Both the position numbers and the translations under genes were made by a program. Under the pieces are notes generated by a model, which ran no database searches, was not told the DNA's origin, and worked only from the letters and a program-made list of their open reading frames with translations. A DNA stretch of 12,130 nt from Brevundimonas sp. (GTDB taxonomy: Bacteria; Pseudomonadota; Alphaproteobacteria; Caulobacterales; Caulobacteraceae), in assembly GCA_012270135.1 (NCBI GenBank), contig JAAXIW010000239.1, positions 61,845-73,974 on the forward strand, read 5' to 3'. Each line of letters opens with the position of its first letter. Position 1 is the first letter of the stretch. Positions 1 to 5,942 of this stretch are shown piece by piece.

Positions 1-548
1 ACGCCGGGCACGACATGTCGACGATGCGGCAGACCGCGCCCGCGCCGGCCATGCCCGCCGGTCACGACATGTCGACCATGCAGACCGCGCCCGCGCCGAC
101 CGCCGCCGGTCAGCCGGATCCGCACGCCGGACATGACATGTCGACGATGCGGCAGACCGCGCCCGCGCCGGCCATGCCGGCGGGCCACGACATGTCGACG
201 ATGGGCCAGACCACACCCGCGCAGAACATGCCGGCGGGTCACGACATGTCGACTATGCGGAGCGGCCAGCAGCCGGCCGCGGCGGGCCAGCCGGATCCCC
301 ACGTCGGACACGACATGTCGACGATGGGCCAGACCGCGCCGGCTCCGGCCATGCCGGCGGGTCACGACATGTCGACGACCATGCAGACCGGCCAGCAGCC
401 GGCCGCCGCCGGCCAGCCGGATCCCCACGCGGGACACGACATGTCGACGATGGGCCAGACCGCGCCGGCGCCGGCCATGCCGGCGGGGCACGACATGTCG
501 ACCATGGGGCAGATGCCCCCGGGCCATGACATGTCGGCCATGGCGATG
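1..548 (+). repeat. In-frame tandem repeat coding the GHDMS tract of CopB
   Basis: Ten copies of a unit coding GHDMS(T/A)M plus a spacer, usually 18 codons, with longer 23-24-codon versions ending in GQPDPH(A/V). A higher-order pattern is visible: GQPDPH blocks occur near 114, 291 and 417, which are 177 and 126 bases apart (59 and 42 codons). The DNA copies are nearly identical in places, for example the stretch cacgacatgtcgacgatg. That suggests recent duplication by slippage or recombination rather than only protein-level selection. All length changes are multiples of three, so the frame is kept. The tract runs past the left edge. Confidence 0.9.
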
Positions 549-1337
549 CCGCCCGACGTGCCGACCAGCGCGGACAACCCGGGACGCCCTCCGGAGATGC
601 CTCTTCCGCCCGGGGCGACCAGCGGCCCCGCTCACGCCGCCGATGCCCTGTTCGACCCCGCGGAGATGGCGGCGGCGCGGGAGCAGTTGCGCGTCGAGAA
701 TGGCGACGTGCGGACAACGGCGGTGATCATCGATCAGCTCGAAGCGAGTTTCGGGGACGGCGAAGAAGGCTATGCCCTGGACGCCCAGGGCTGGACCGGC
801 GGCGACATCAACCGCTTCTGGTGGAAGTCGGAAGTCGAGGGTGACTTCGACGGCGAGGTCGAGGAAGCCGAGATCCAGGCCCTCTACAGCCGGGCGTTCC
901 GGCCCTTCTTCGACTTCCAGACGGGTCTTCGGCAGACCTACCGTCCGGAGGGCAACCGGACTGATCTGGTCGTGGGCGTCCAGGGCCTCGCGCCCTACTG
1001 GTTCGAGGTCGATGCGGCGGCCTTCCTCTCCAACAAGGGCGAACTCACGGCGAGAGCGGAGGCCGAATACGATCAGCGGATCACCAATCGCTGGATCGTG
1101 CAGCCCCGAGCCGAAGTCGTGCTGTCGGCTGAGGACATCCCCGAGCTTCGGATCGGATCCGGCCTGACGTCGCTCCAGATCGGGGCTCGGTTGCGGTACG
1201 AGTTCCGTAAGGAGTTCGCCCCCTATGTCGGCCTGGAATGGACCAAGAGCTTCGGCAACACGGCGGACTTCCTCGAAGCCGACGGGCAAAGCTCGGAAGA
1301 CACGCGCCTCGTCGTCGGCATCCGGACGTGGTTCTAG
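1..1337 (+). CDS. copB: Copper resistance protein B (CopB/PcoB family), 5' end cut by window
   Basis: Outer-membrane copper-resistance protein of the CopB family. The reading frame is open to the left edge: AGHD is encoded before the first ATG at 15, inside a repeat, so the true start and signal peptide lie outside the window. Counting from that ATG, residues 1-178 are a low-complexity tract with ten GHDMS motifs, many spaced by APAPAMPA or GQPDPHA segments. The conserved CopB domain covers about 215-440, with motifs such as GWTGGDINRFWWKSEVEGD near 259-277. It ends in RLVVGIRTWF; the C-terminal Phe fits a beta-barrel insertion signal. The Met/His repeats are suited to binding Cu(I) or Cu(II), and the barrel anchors them at the outer membrane. 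In many bacteria copB follows the multicopper oxidase copA, which would lie to the left; I cannot see it. The repeat tract is far longer than in the textbook protein. Confidence 0.93.
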   Translation, partial: AGHDMSTMRQTAPAPAMPAGHDMSTMQTAPAPTAAGQPDPHAGHDMSTMRQTAPAPAMPAGHDMSTMGQTTPAQNMPAGHDMSTMRSGQQPAAAGQPDPHVGHDMSTMGQTAPAPAMPAGHDMSTTMQTGQQPAAAGQPDPHAGHDMSTMGQTAPAPAMPAGHDMSTMGQMPPGHDMSAMAMPPDVPTSADNPGRPPEMPLPPGATSGPAHAADALFDPAEMAAAREQLRVENGDVRTTAVIIDQLEASFGDGEEGYALDAQGWTGGDINRFWWKSEVEGDFDGEVEEAEIQALYSRAFRPFFDFQTGLRQTYRPEGNRTDLVVGVQGLAPYWFEVDAAAFLSNKGELTARAEAEYDQRITNRWIVQPRAEVVLSAEDIPELRIGSGLTSLQIGARLRYEFRKEFAPYVGLEWTKSFGNTADFLEADGQSSEDTRLVVGIRTWF

Positions 1338-1441
1338 CGAAGGTCGACGGCGGCGGGCCTCGTCTGACCCTTGGCCCCCCGATAGGCGGCCGTGATCGTC
1401 GCCGAGGCGCGGCGTCCGCGGTCTCGGCGGCCGGAAAGGGC

Positions 1442-1448
1442 GGGGAGG
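1442..1448 (+). promoter_or_regulatory. Ribosome binding site deciding the GTG start of the HAD hydrolase
   Basis: GGGGAGG lies 5 bases before the GTG at 1454. The frame is open much further upstream, into the end of copB, but this is the only well-placed Shine-Dalgarno match, and the encoded protein then begins eight residues before the first HAD strand. Confidence 0.6.
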
Positions 1449-1453
1449 TCTCG

Positions 1454-2215
1454 GTGAGGCCGCGGCCCCTCTCGGCCGTGGTCATCGACCTCGACGACAC
1501 CTTGATCTCGGCCTACCGCCGGCCGGATCTGGCGTGGCGGAGCGTCTGCTGGGCGATGCAAGCCGAGTTGGGCGGCCTTGGCCCGGACATCGCGGCGCAG
1601 GCGCTGGCGCGGGCCGGGCAGGCGTTCTGGCGTGACCCGACGTGGCATGAATTAGGTCGCGCCGACCCCCGTCACGCGCGGCGCCTCATCGCGACAGCGG
1701 CCTTCGAGTCCCTGCTTCGGAAAGGCCATCCCGCACCGGCTTCAGAAACGGTCTCGAGCCTCGCCGACGCCTTTAGCCGGCGCCGGGACGAGGAGATGCG
1801 GCTCGAGGCGGGGGCCGAGGCCCTGCTGCTCGACTTGCGCGACGCGGGCTATCGCCTCGCACTCCTCACCAACGGCGCCGGACCGTTGCAGCGCGCCAAG
1901 ATCGAACGGTTCGGTCTCGAACCGTATTTCGATCACATTCAGATCGAGGGCGAAGTCGGCGTGGGAAAGCCCTTTCCCGACGCGTTCAGGCGTGCGTTCG
2001 CCGCCCTGGCCGTCGAGGCCCCCGAGGTCTGCGTGATCGGCGACAGCCTCGAATGGGACATCCGTCCGGCCAAGGCTCTGGGCTGTCGGACCGTGCTGTA
2101 TGATCCGGAACGGGCCCTTGAGGCCGAACCCCGTCGCAGCGACGCCGACGTGGTGGTCAGGACCTTGACGGGCCTGGCGCGTTGTCTGCCTGCGCTTCAC
2201 ACTCAGCGTGAATGA
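1454..2215 (+). CDS. HAD-superfamily hydrolase (subfamily IA type)
   Basis: Probable small-molecule phosphatase or related hydrolase in the cytoplasm; the substrate cannot be told from sequence. From the GTG start it is 253 residues, a usual size for HAD-IA proteins. Motif I is IDLDDTL at 11-17 with nucleophile Asp12 and acid/base Asp14. A helical cap covers roughly 20-115. Motif II is LLTNG at 137-141 (Thr139), motif III is Lys172 in GVGKPFPDAF, and motif IV is GDSLEWD at 196-202 with metal-binding acidic residues. No signal peptide or membrane segment is visible. It lies 116 bases after copB on the same strand and converges on copC, with a terminator between them. Nothing in the protein points to metals, so it may simply be a passenger or a boundary gene of the island. 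The start is less sure than the family: the frame is open back to 1238. Confidence 0.85.
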   Translation: MRPRPLSAVVIDLDDTLISAYRRPDLAWRSVCWAMQAELGGLGPDIAAQALARAGQAFWRDPTWHELGRADPRHARRLIATAAFESLLRKGHPAPASETVSSLADAFSRRRDEEMRLEAGAEALLLDLRDAGYRLALLTNGAGPLQRAKIERFGLEPYFDHIQIEGEVGVGKPFPDAFRRAFAALAVEAPEVCVIGDSLEWDIRPAKALGCRTVLYDPERALEAEPRRSDADVVVRTLTGLARCLPALHTQRE

Positions 2216-2303
2216 AGGGTTCGGCGTGCGGGATACCGCCGCGTCGCTTTTAAGCCGCCCGCGATCGAGGTGCGCCAGATCGACGATCCGATCGCGCAAG
2301 AAA

Positions 2304-2331
2304 AACGCCGCGCGGCTCGCCGCGCGGCGTT
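2304..2331 (-). terminator. Rho-independent terminator of the copC operon
   Basis: A perfect 12-bp stem, AACGCCGCGCGG and its complement, with a 4-base loop (2316-2319). Read on the minus strand, the hairpin is followed at once by a run of T (complement of the A run at 2301-2305). It lies about 45 bases past the copC stop. On the plus strand the stem is followed by TCCCCAC, so it would act mainly for the minus-strand transcript, though it could also slow convergent transcription from the HAD gene. Confidence 0.85.
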
Positions 2332-2375
2332 CCCCACTTCGGTTTCGGCCCCTCAGGAGGCGGGAGGCCGCCTCC

Positions 2376-2786
2376 TCAGTGAACCATGAAACGGACGACG
2401 CCGTTCATCTGATGGCCGTCGGCGCCCTTCGCGGTCCAGGCGGCGGCGTAGGTGCCGGGCGCGAGGGCCGGAAGCGGGGCGCTGACGGTGACCGCGGGTG
2501 CAGCCTCCGCTGACAGGGCCACATCGACCGCCTGGTTCGACGGTCCGCCGGTCAGGCGAAGGGACGTCAGGACCATGGCGTGCGGGAAAGTCGCCGAGAA
2601 GGTGGTCGGGGCGGAGGACAGCATGGCGTTGTCCGCCGGAGTGGTCGCCACGCCATTGGCCGGCGCCTGCATGGCGGCGTGGTCCTGCGCCGACATGCCG
2701 GCATGCGACTGGCTCTGAGCCTGGGCGACCGACAGAGGAGCCAGCGCCGCGAGGGCGGCGAGAGTGGCGAAAATTGAACGGCTCAT
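2376..2786 (-). CDS. copC: CopC-domain periplasmic copper-binding protein, divergent
   Basis: Small secreted protein (136 residues) of the CopC/YobA type. A signal peptide covers about 1-23 (cleavage after AQA). The mature N-terminus is Met/His-rich (SHAGMSAQDHAAM, 28-39), then a CopC-like beta-sandwich with TPADNAMLSSAP (49-60), LPALAPGTYAAAW (105-117) and the family hallmark ADGHQMNGVVRFMV (122-135). In well-known CopC proteins copper is held by the N-terminal His of the mature chain together with the Asp and His of the DGH motif. Here Asp123 and His125 are kept, but the mature chain would begin with Gln, so the classic site seems altered and the inserted Met/His stretch may replace it. AGGAG lies 6 bases before the ATG. 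It is last in the minus-strand operon, 25 bases after the upstream lipoprotein gene. No CopD is seen nearby. Confidence 0.85.
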   Translation of the reverse strand: MSRSIFATLAALAALAPLSVAQAQSQSHAGMSAQDHAAMQAPANGVATTPADNAMLSSAPTTFSATFPHAMVLTSLRLTGGPSNQAVDVALSAEAAPAVTVSAPLPALAPGTYAAAWTAKGADGHQMNGVVRFMVH

Positions 2787-2811
2787 CGAAAACTCCTGGA
2801 CTTCAAGCGAA

Positions 2812-3153
2812 CTACTGTTTGGGCGGCATGGTCATGCCGTCCATCTTCGACATGTCATGGCCGGCCATCGGATCGGCAGGCGGCGGTGTCGGCTCTGGCG
2901 CGGGCGCGGGCGCGGGCCGAGGGGCCGGGCGGGACGCCGATGCCTTGGCAGGCGCGGCCGGGGTGGATGCCGCAGGGGCGGGCGTGGCGGCCTGCGGCGG
3001 CGTCGGCTCGGGGGTTGCGGCCGGCACGGCTTCCATCGGAGCCATCGCTGACGCGTCCGGTGCCGGCTCGGCGTCCACCGGTTGAGGCTCGGAGGCCGGC
3101 TGGCAAGCCCCCAGAGTGACCGCCGCGGCCGCGGCGAGGATCGGCAATCTCAT
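2812..3153 (-). CDS. Pro/Ala-rich lipoprotein with Met/His copper-binding tail
   Basis: Predicted envelope lipoprotein of 113 residues. The signal peptide ends in a lipobox, LGAC, with the lipidated Cys at 17. Residues 18-92 are a low-complexity linker of Pro, Ala and Glu, probably extended like a tether. The C-terminus, about 93-113, carries MAGHDMSKMDGMTMPPKQ, which has the same GHDMS core repeated in CopB. No folded domain is recognised. My inference is that it is a tethered copper-binding tail that collects metal in the periplasm or hands it to CopB or CopC. It lies directly upstream of copC (25 bases), in the same direction, and 108 bases downstream of the sigma-factor gene, so it may have its own promoter. 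Low-complexity composition makes homology hard to judge, but the signal peptide, lipobox and tail make a real gene likely. Confidence 0.75.
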   Translation of the reverse strand: MRLPILAAAAAVTLGACQPASEPQPVDAEPAPDASAMAPMEAVPAATPEPTPPQAATPAPAASTPAAPAKASASRPAPRPAPAPAPEPTPPPADPMAGHDMSKMDGMTMPPKQ

Positions 3154-3261
3154 GTGGCAAGCTCCTGATAAGAGGGCGACGGTCAGGTATTTCCCTCGAC
3201 GCCTTCATACTGGTTTACGCGGGCGAGCGCCGCAGCCCTCGTCGTCCGGCCCTCATCCGCG
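3154..3261 (-). promoter_or_regulatory. Gap upstream of the lipoprotein-copC pair; possible promoter
   Basis: A 108-base non-coding stretch between the sigma-factor stop and the lipoprotein start. It is the natural place for a promoter read by the sigma factor encoded just upstream, but I could not find a convincing pair of ECF-type elements. GGAAATA followed 17 bases later by TATC is the best I see, and it is weak. AGGAGC lies 7 bases before the ATG. No terminator hairpin with a T run was seen after the sigma gene, so readthrough is also possible. Confidence 0.3.
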
Positions 3262-3840
3262 TCATTTCGGAGCCGGCGGGACGTCGCCCGGACCGCCCAG
3301 GACGTCGAACAGCTTGCGACGGGCGCGCGCCACGCGCGTCTCCACCGTCTTGACGGTCACGCCGAGGATTTCGGCCGCCTCCGCCTGGCTGCGCCCCTCG
3401 ATCGCGGTGAGCAGCAGCGGGGCCTTGAGATGCGGCGGCAAAAGGCTGATCGCCTCGTTCAGACGGGCGAGTCGGTCGCCAGCCTCCATCCGTTCATCCG
3501 CCGGCTCGTCGCCGTTCGCCACGGCCAAGGCTTCCGGCGATGCCAGATCGACGTCGCCCCGGATCAGGCGTCGGACGAACCGGCGGCGGCTCCAGTCCCG
3601 GCATTTGTTGAGCGCTATGGTCCGGATCCAGGCCTCGAAGGGCCGGGCCGGGTCATAGCGGCGGATATTGATCCAGGCCGCCGCATAGGTCTCCTGCAGC
3701 AGATCCCACGCATCCTGTTCGTCGCCGACATAGCGCCGGACGAAGCGGAACAGGGCCGTCTTGGTCTGCTGCATCAACGCGCCGAAGGCCGCCCGATCGC
3801 CGCCGGCGGCGCGCGCTGACAGGTTCGCTGGACTCTCCAC
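3262..3840 (-). CDS. cnrH: ECF-type RNA polymerase sigma factor, CnrH-like
   Basis: Alternative sigma factor of 192 residues, close to the 191 of CnrH. Region 2 covers about 25-90, including GDEQDAWDLLQETYAAAW (39-56) for core binding and the -10 element and the WIRTIALNKCRDWSRRR segment (71-87). Region 4 covers about 125-180 with the helix-turn-helix GRSQAEAAEILGVTVKTVETRVARARRKL (149-177) for the -35 element. The start is GTG at 3840, 8 bases after the stop of the CnrX-like sensor, with only a distant GAAGG upstream, so translation is probably coupled. Held by the CnrY-like protein, it would be released on metal sensing and would transcribe this operon and probably neighbouring copper genes. 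The sigma family is certain. The CnrH assignment rests mainly on the two partner genes and the Y-X-H gene order. Confidence 0.9.
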   Translation of the reverse strand: MESPANLSARAAGGDRAAFGALMQQTKTALFRFVRRYVGDEQDAWDLLQETYAAAWINIRRYDPARPFEAWIRTIALNKCRDWSRRRFVRRLIRGDVDLASPEALAVANGDEPADERMEAGDRLARLNEAISLLPPHLKAPLLLTAIEGRSQAEAAEILGVTVKTVETRVARARRKLFDVLGGPGDVPPAPK

Positions 3841-3848
3841 CCGGAACG

Positions 3849-4286
3849 CTAGCCTTCGTCGGGCGCGAGAGCCGCCACGATGCGGTCGTCGAAGACCTCG
3901 GCCTGGGCAGGGGTCAGCACCGACCGCATCTCGAAGACGTGGGCTATCGTCTCCTTCTGAAGGGCGCCCATGGCGACGTGGAAATGGTCGACCGCGGCCT
4001 GAACCGGGGGACCGTCGCCGTCGCTCTGTTCGATCGCGCGCGCCAGCTCGAGGTTGGCCGCGCGGACATCGGCTTCGAGCGCGGGCCGACGCGCGGCGAA
4101 CCGGGCCTCGACCGCCTCGATGCGCGTCAACTGGTCAGGCGACAGCTTGAGATCGTGGTGCACGATGTCGTGCAGGGACGGCGGCTCGCGCCGGCTCAGC
4201 ACCCAGCTGGCGCTGATCCAGGTGCCCGCGCCGCTGGCGACGGCCGCCAGCACGGCCGTCAGGACGATCGCGCGCCAGCCGCGCAT
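3849..4286 (-). CDS. cnrX: CnrX-like periplasmic metal sensor
   Basis: Membrane-anchored periplasmic sensor of 145 residues (CnrX is 148). One N-terminal transmembrane anchor covers about 6-30, followed by a helical periplasmic domain. All five metal ligands I know for Cupriavidus CnrX (His42, His46, Glu63, His119, Met123) have counterparts with identical spacing: His39 and His43 in LHDIVHH, Glu60 in EARFAARR, and His116 and Met120 in AHVFEMR. LRAAN/VRAAN and HVFEMR are shared landmarks. Binding of the right metal should change the contact with the CnrY-like partner and free the sigma factor. The metal here is unknown: the CnrX site responds to Ni and Co, but the neighbours are copper genes. 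The ATG at 4286 overlaps the upstream stop as TGATG. A GTG one codon earlier (4289) is an alternative. General annotation tools may call this a Metal_resist or LTXXQ-like heavy-metal sensor. Confidence 0.88.
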   Translation of the reverse strand: MRGWRAIVLTAVLAAVASGAGTWISASWVLSRREPPSLHDIVHHDLKLSPDQLTRIEAVEARFAARRPALEADVRAANLELARAIEQSDGDGPPVQAAVDHFHVAMGALQKETIAHVFEMRSVLTPAQAEVFDDRIVAALAPDEG

Positions 4287-4567
4287 CACCGCCCGGTTTC
4301 CAGTCTCACCAGAGGCGACAGGCCCGCATCGACCGTGAAGATGGCCATCTCTCCCGGCGGGCTCGGCGCGGCGGCCGCGCCGACGCCGCCCGCCGTCAGA
4401 CCGGTGGCGAGGGCCACGGCGACCGCGCCGAGACGGACCTGCGTGGCCAGTCGTTCGCCACGAAGCGTCTCGACCCGGCTCCAGACCAGCGGTTCGAGCC
4501 CGTCGAGCGACCGGCCGATGGGCGTCATCGCGGACTCGGCCAGAATGTCATCCAGTTTAAGCGACAT
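4286..4567 (-). CDS. cnrY: CnrY-like short membrane anti-sigma factor
   Basis: Small single-pass membrane protein of 93 residues (CnrY is 95). The cytoplasmic N-terminal segment, about 1-44, is short, with LDDILAESAMTP and LEPLVWSRVETLR stretches that could wrap the sigma factor. One transmembrane helix covers about 45-66. A short periplasmic tail ends in DAGLSPLVRLETGR, resembling the SPFGLLIGK end I recall for CnrY, which meets the sensor. It is first in the operon. Its stop overlaps the start of the sensor gene, and AGGAGA lies 7 bases before its ATG. The identity rests on length, topology, gene order (Y-X-H) and the strong CnrX match of its neighbour; sequence similarity alone would be weak. 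In the known system CnrY holds the sigma factor at the membrane until CnrX binds metal. Confidence 0.78.
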   Translation of the reverse strand: MSLKLDDILAESAMTPIGRSLDGLEPLVWSRVETLRGERLATQVRLGAVAVALATGLTAGGVGAAAAPSPPGEMAIFTVDAGLSPLVRLETGR

Positions 4568-4684
4568 CGAACACTCTCCTTGCGCCCCTACATCCTACTA
4601 CGGCCAAGACCGTGACATCCCTCGGGCGAGGGGGCGGACCTCGCGCTGCGTAGATAGCAGAAGGGACAGGAGTGGAGAGGGTTT
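4568..4684. promoter_or_regulatory. Divergent promoter region between the regulator operon and the DUF2231 operon
   Basis: A 117-base stretch that must drive both the cnrYXH-like genes (minus) and the DUF2231 gene (plus). It contains a 14-base palindrome, CCCTCGGGCGAGGG (4619-4632), and a shorter inverted repeat, ACGG-N6-CCGT (4600-4613). These could be operator sites or chance in GC-rich DNA. AGGAGA (4575-4580) serves cnrY; GGAGAGGG (4674-4681) serves the plus-strand gene. No confident -35/-10 pair was identified. Autoregulation by the sigma factor would be expected from the CnrH model. Confidence 0.5.
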
Positions 4685-5335
4685 ATGACATCACGCGGAT
4701 TTTTCCCGGCATTGGGACTCGCGCTCGCCTTGTCGGTGAGCGCGCCCGCGATCGCGCACGAGGATCATGACGCCCCGGCGGTTCGCGGCCAGAGCGCCGC
4801 ATCGACCGCCGAGGGGCCGCAATCGGACATGATGGCCATGCCCGGCATGGCGGCCGACATGGACCACGGGGCCATGATGGCGGACGAGGGTCCGAAACCC
4901 ATGCCGCAGCGCCTGTACCGCTGGCTCGGCGCCATGCACCCGGCCGCGGTGCATTTTCCGATCGCCCTGTTCCTCGTCGCCGCCCTCCTCGAGATCGCCG
5001 CCCTGACCCTCCGGCGTCCGGTCCTGACCCAGGGCACGCGCGTCATCATCGCCTTGGCGGCCATCTCCGCGGTCGGCGCAGTGGCATTGGGCTGGTTCGC
5101 CATGGGGATGCCGGGACGGGACGACGCGACCCACGCCTCTCACAGATGGCTCGGCACTTCGATCGCCGCGCTGGGCCTCCTCAGCTGGTGGGCGAAGGAG
5201 CACTGGGTCCGCCGGCCGGGGCCCGGGCGCGAGAGAGTCTACATCGGCCTGTTGACGCTCACCGCCGTCGCCGTCGTGATCAACGGCCTCTTGGGCGGCA
5301 TGCTGACCCACGGCGTGAGACATCTGATGTTCTGA
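4685..5335 (+). CDS. DUF2231-family membrane protein with Met/His-rich periplasmic segment
   Basis: Inner-membrane protein of 216 residues. A cleavable signal peptide is likely (1-24, APAIA), leaving a mature N-terminus that starts HEDHD. Residues 45-66 are Met/His-rich (MMAMPGMAADMDHGAMM). The DUF2231 domain follows: MHPAAVHFPIALFLVAA (84-100), a second helix about 118-140, THASHRWLGTSIAALGLL (149-166), and a last helix ending GGMLTHGVRHLMF (204-216). Conserved His85, His90, His153 and His209 lie at helix ends, as in other members; heme or metal binding has been suggested for such patterns, but I cannot confirm it. It is first of four co-directional genes with copper-linked families and diverges from the CnrYXH-like operon. 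Function unknown; a role in copper redox or transfer at the periplasmic face is inference. Confidence 0.82.
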   Translation: MTSRGFFPALGLALALSVSAPAIAHEDHDAPAVRGQSAASTAEGPQSDMMAMPGMAADMDHGAMMADEGPKPMPQRLYRWLGAMHPAAVHFPIALFLVAALLEIAALTLRRPVLTQGTRVIIALAAISAVGAVALGWFAMGMPGRDDATHASHRWLGTSIAALGLLSWWAKEHWVRRPGPGRERVYIGLLTLTAVAVVINGLLGGMLTHGVRHLMF

Positions 5336-5424
5336 AGGCCGCGCCGTCGTTCAACCTTCTCGTTTTTTCACCCACGCCCGTCCGACACACCTTTCGCGGC
5401 CGGCAAACAGGAGCCTCGCCCACG

Positions 5425-5892
5425 ATGTTTCGTTCAACCTTCGCCGGACTGGCGGTCGCCGCTCTCCTCGCCACCGCCTCGCAGGCCCAGACCGCGGACG
5501 AACAACAGGTCCGCGCCGTGGTCACCGCCTACAAGACCGCCATCGAGCGGATGGATGTGTCGCAGACGCCGGCCCTGTTCTGGTCCGACTCCGAAATCTT
5601 CGAGAACGGCGGCGTGGAGGGATCGTTCGCCTACTATCTGGAGCACCATCTGGGTCCTGAGTTCGCCGATCTCGCTGGGTTCGACTTCCGCGACCACGAC
5701 ATGAAGATCGAGGTCGATGGCGATACGGCCTTCGTAAGCGAGACCTACACCTACCACATCACCTTCAAGGACGGCGCGCGAGCTCCCATAGAACGCCGCG
5801 GCGCCGCGACCAGCGTCCTGCGCAAGCGAGGTGACGAGTGGAGGTTCGACATCTATCATTCCTCGGCGCGGCCTTTCCGTCCGGCGGCCTGA
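5425..5892 (+). CDS. Secreted NTF2/SnoaL-like protein
   Basis: Periplasmic protein of 155 residues with a signal peptide, about 1-21 (ATASQA then QTADEQQ). The rest fits the NTF2/SnoaL-like (DUF4440-type) cone fold: an N-terminal helix with EQQVRAVVTAYKTAIERMD (26-44), a loop FWSDSEIFENGGVEGSFAYYLEHHLGPEF (52-80), and C-terminal strands with TYTYHITF (107-114) and GDEWRFDIYHSSARPF (136-151). Such proteins bind small ligands or act as enzymes or stress factors; none can be named here. His74-His75 and His91 could bind metal, but that is speculation. The ATG at 5425 was chosen because it begins the signal peptide and AGGAG lies 11 bases before it; the frame is open further upstream but overlaps the preceding gene. 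It lies between DUF2231 and DUF411 genes, which suggests a shared envelope stress role. Confidence 0.82.
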   Translation: MFRSTFAGLAVAALLATASQAQTADEQQVRAVVTAYKTAIERMDVSQTPALFWSDSEIFENGGVEGSFAYYLEHHLGPEFADLAGFDFRDHDMKIEVDGDTAFVSETYTYHITFKDGARAPIERRGAATSVLRKRGDEWRFDIYHSSARPFRPAA

Positions 5893-5942
5893 GCGCGACC
5901 GCGACGGTCAGCGCCGTTTGCACATCGTTTTCTTGAGGTCTC

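Noticed and set aside
1..548. Regular repeats that might suggest a CRISPR array
   Set aside because: The units are in frame, coding, of variable length, and without unique spacers; they encode the CopB GHDMS tract.
133..726. Arg/Cys-rich open frame on the plus strand, and minus-strand frames at 253-717 and 362-577
   Set aside because: They are shadows of the CopB repeat tract in other frames; composition is unlike real proteins and there is no Shine-Dalgarno site.
2208..2513. 101-codon plus-strand frame across the copC terminator
   Set aside because: It overlaps the terminator hairpin and the 3' end of copC, and the encoded sequence is Arg-rich with no motif or good start.
3154..3250. ECF promoter elements such as GTAAACC or GGAAATA with CGTC upstream of the lipoprotein gene
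   Set aside because: Spacings (7 to 10 bases) do not fit the usual 15-17 bases, and the same pair was not found upstream of the CnrY-like gene.
5334..5368. Possible terminator after the DUF2231 gene: GAAGG and CCTTC followed closely by TTTTTT
   Set aside because: The stem is only 5 bp around a 16-base loop, too weak to call. The T6 run is notable in such GC-rich DNA but not enough.
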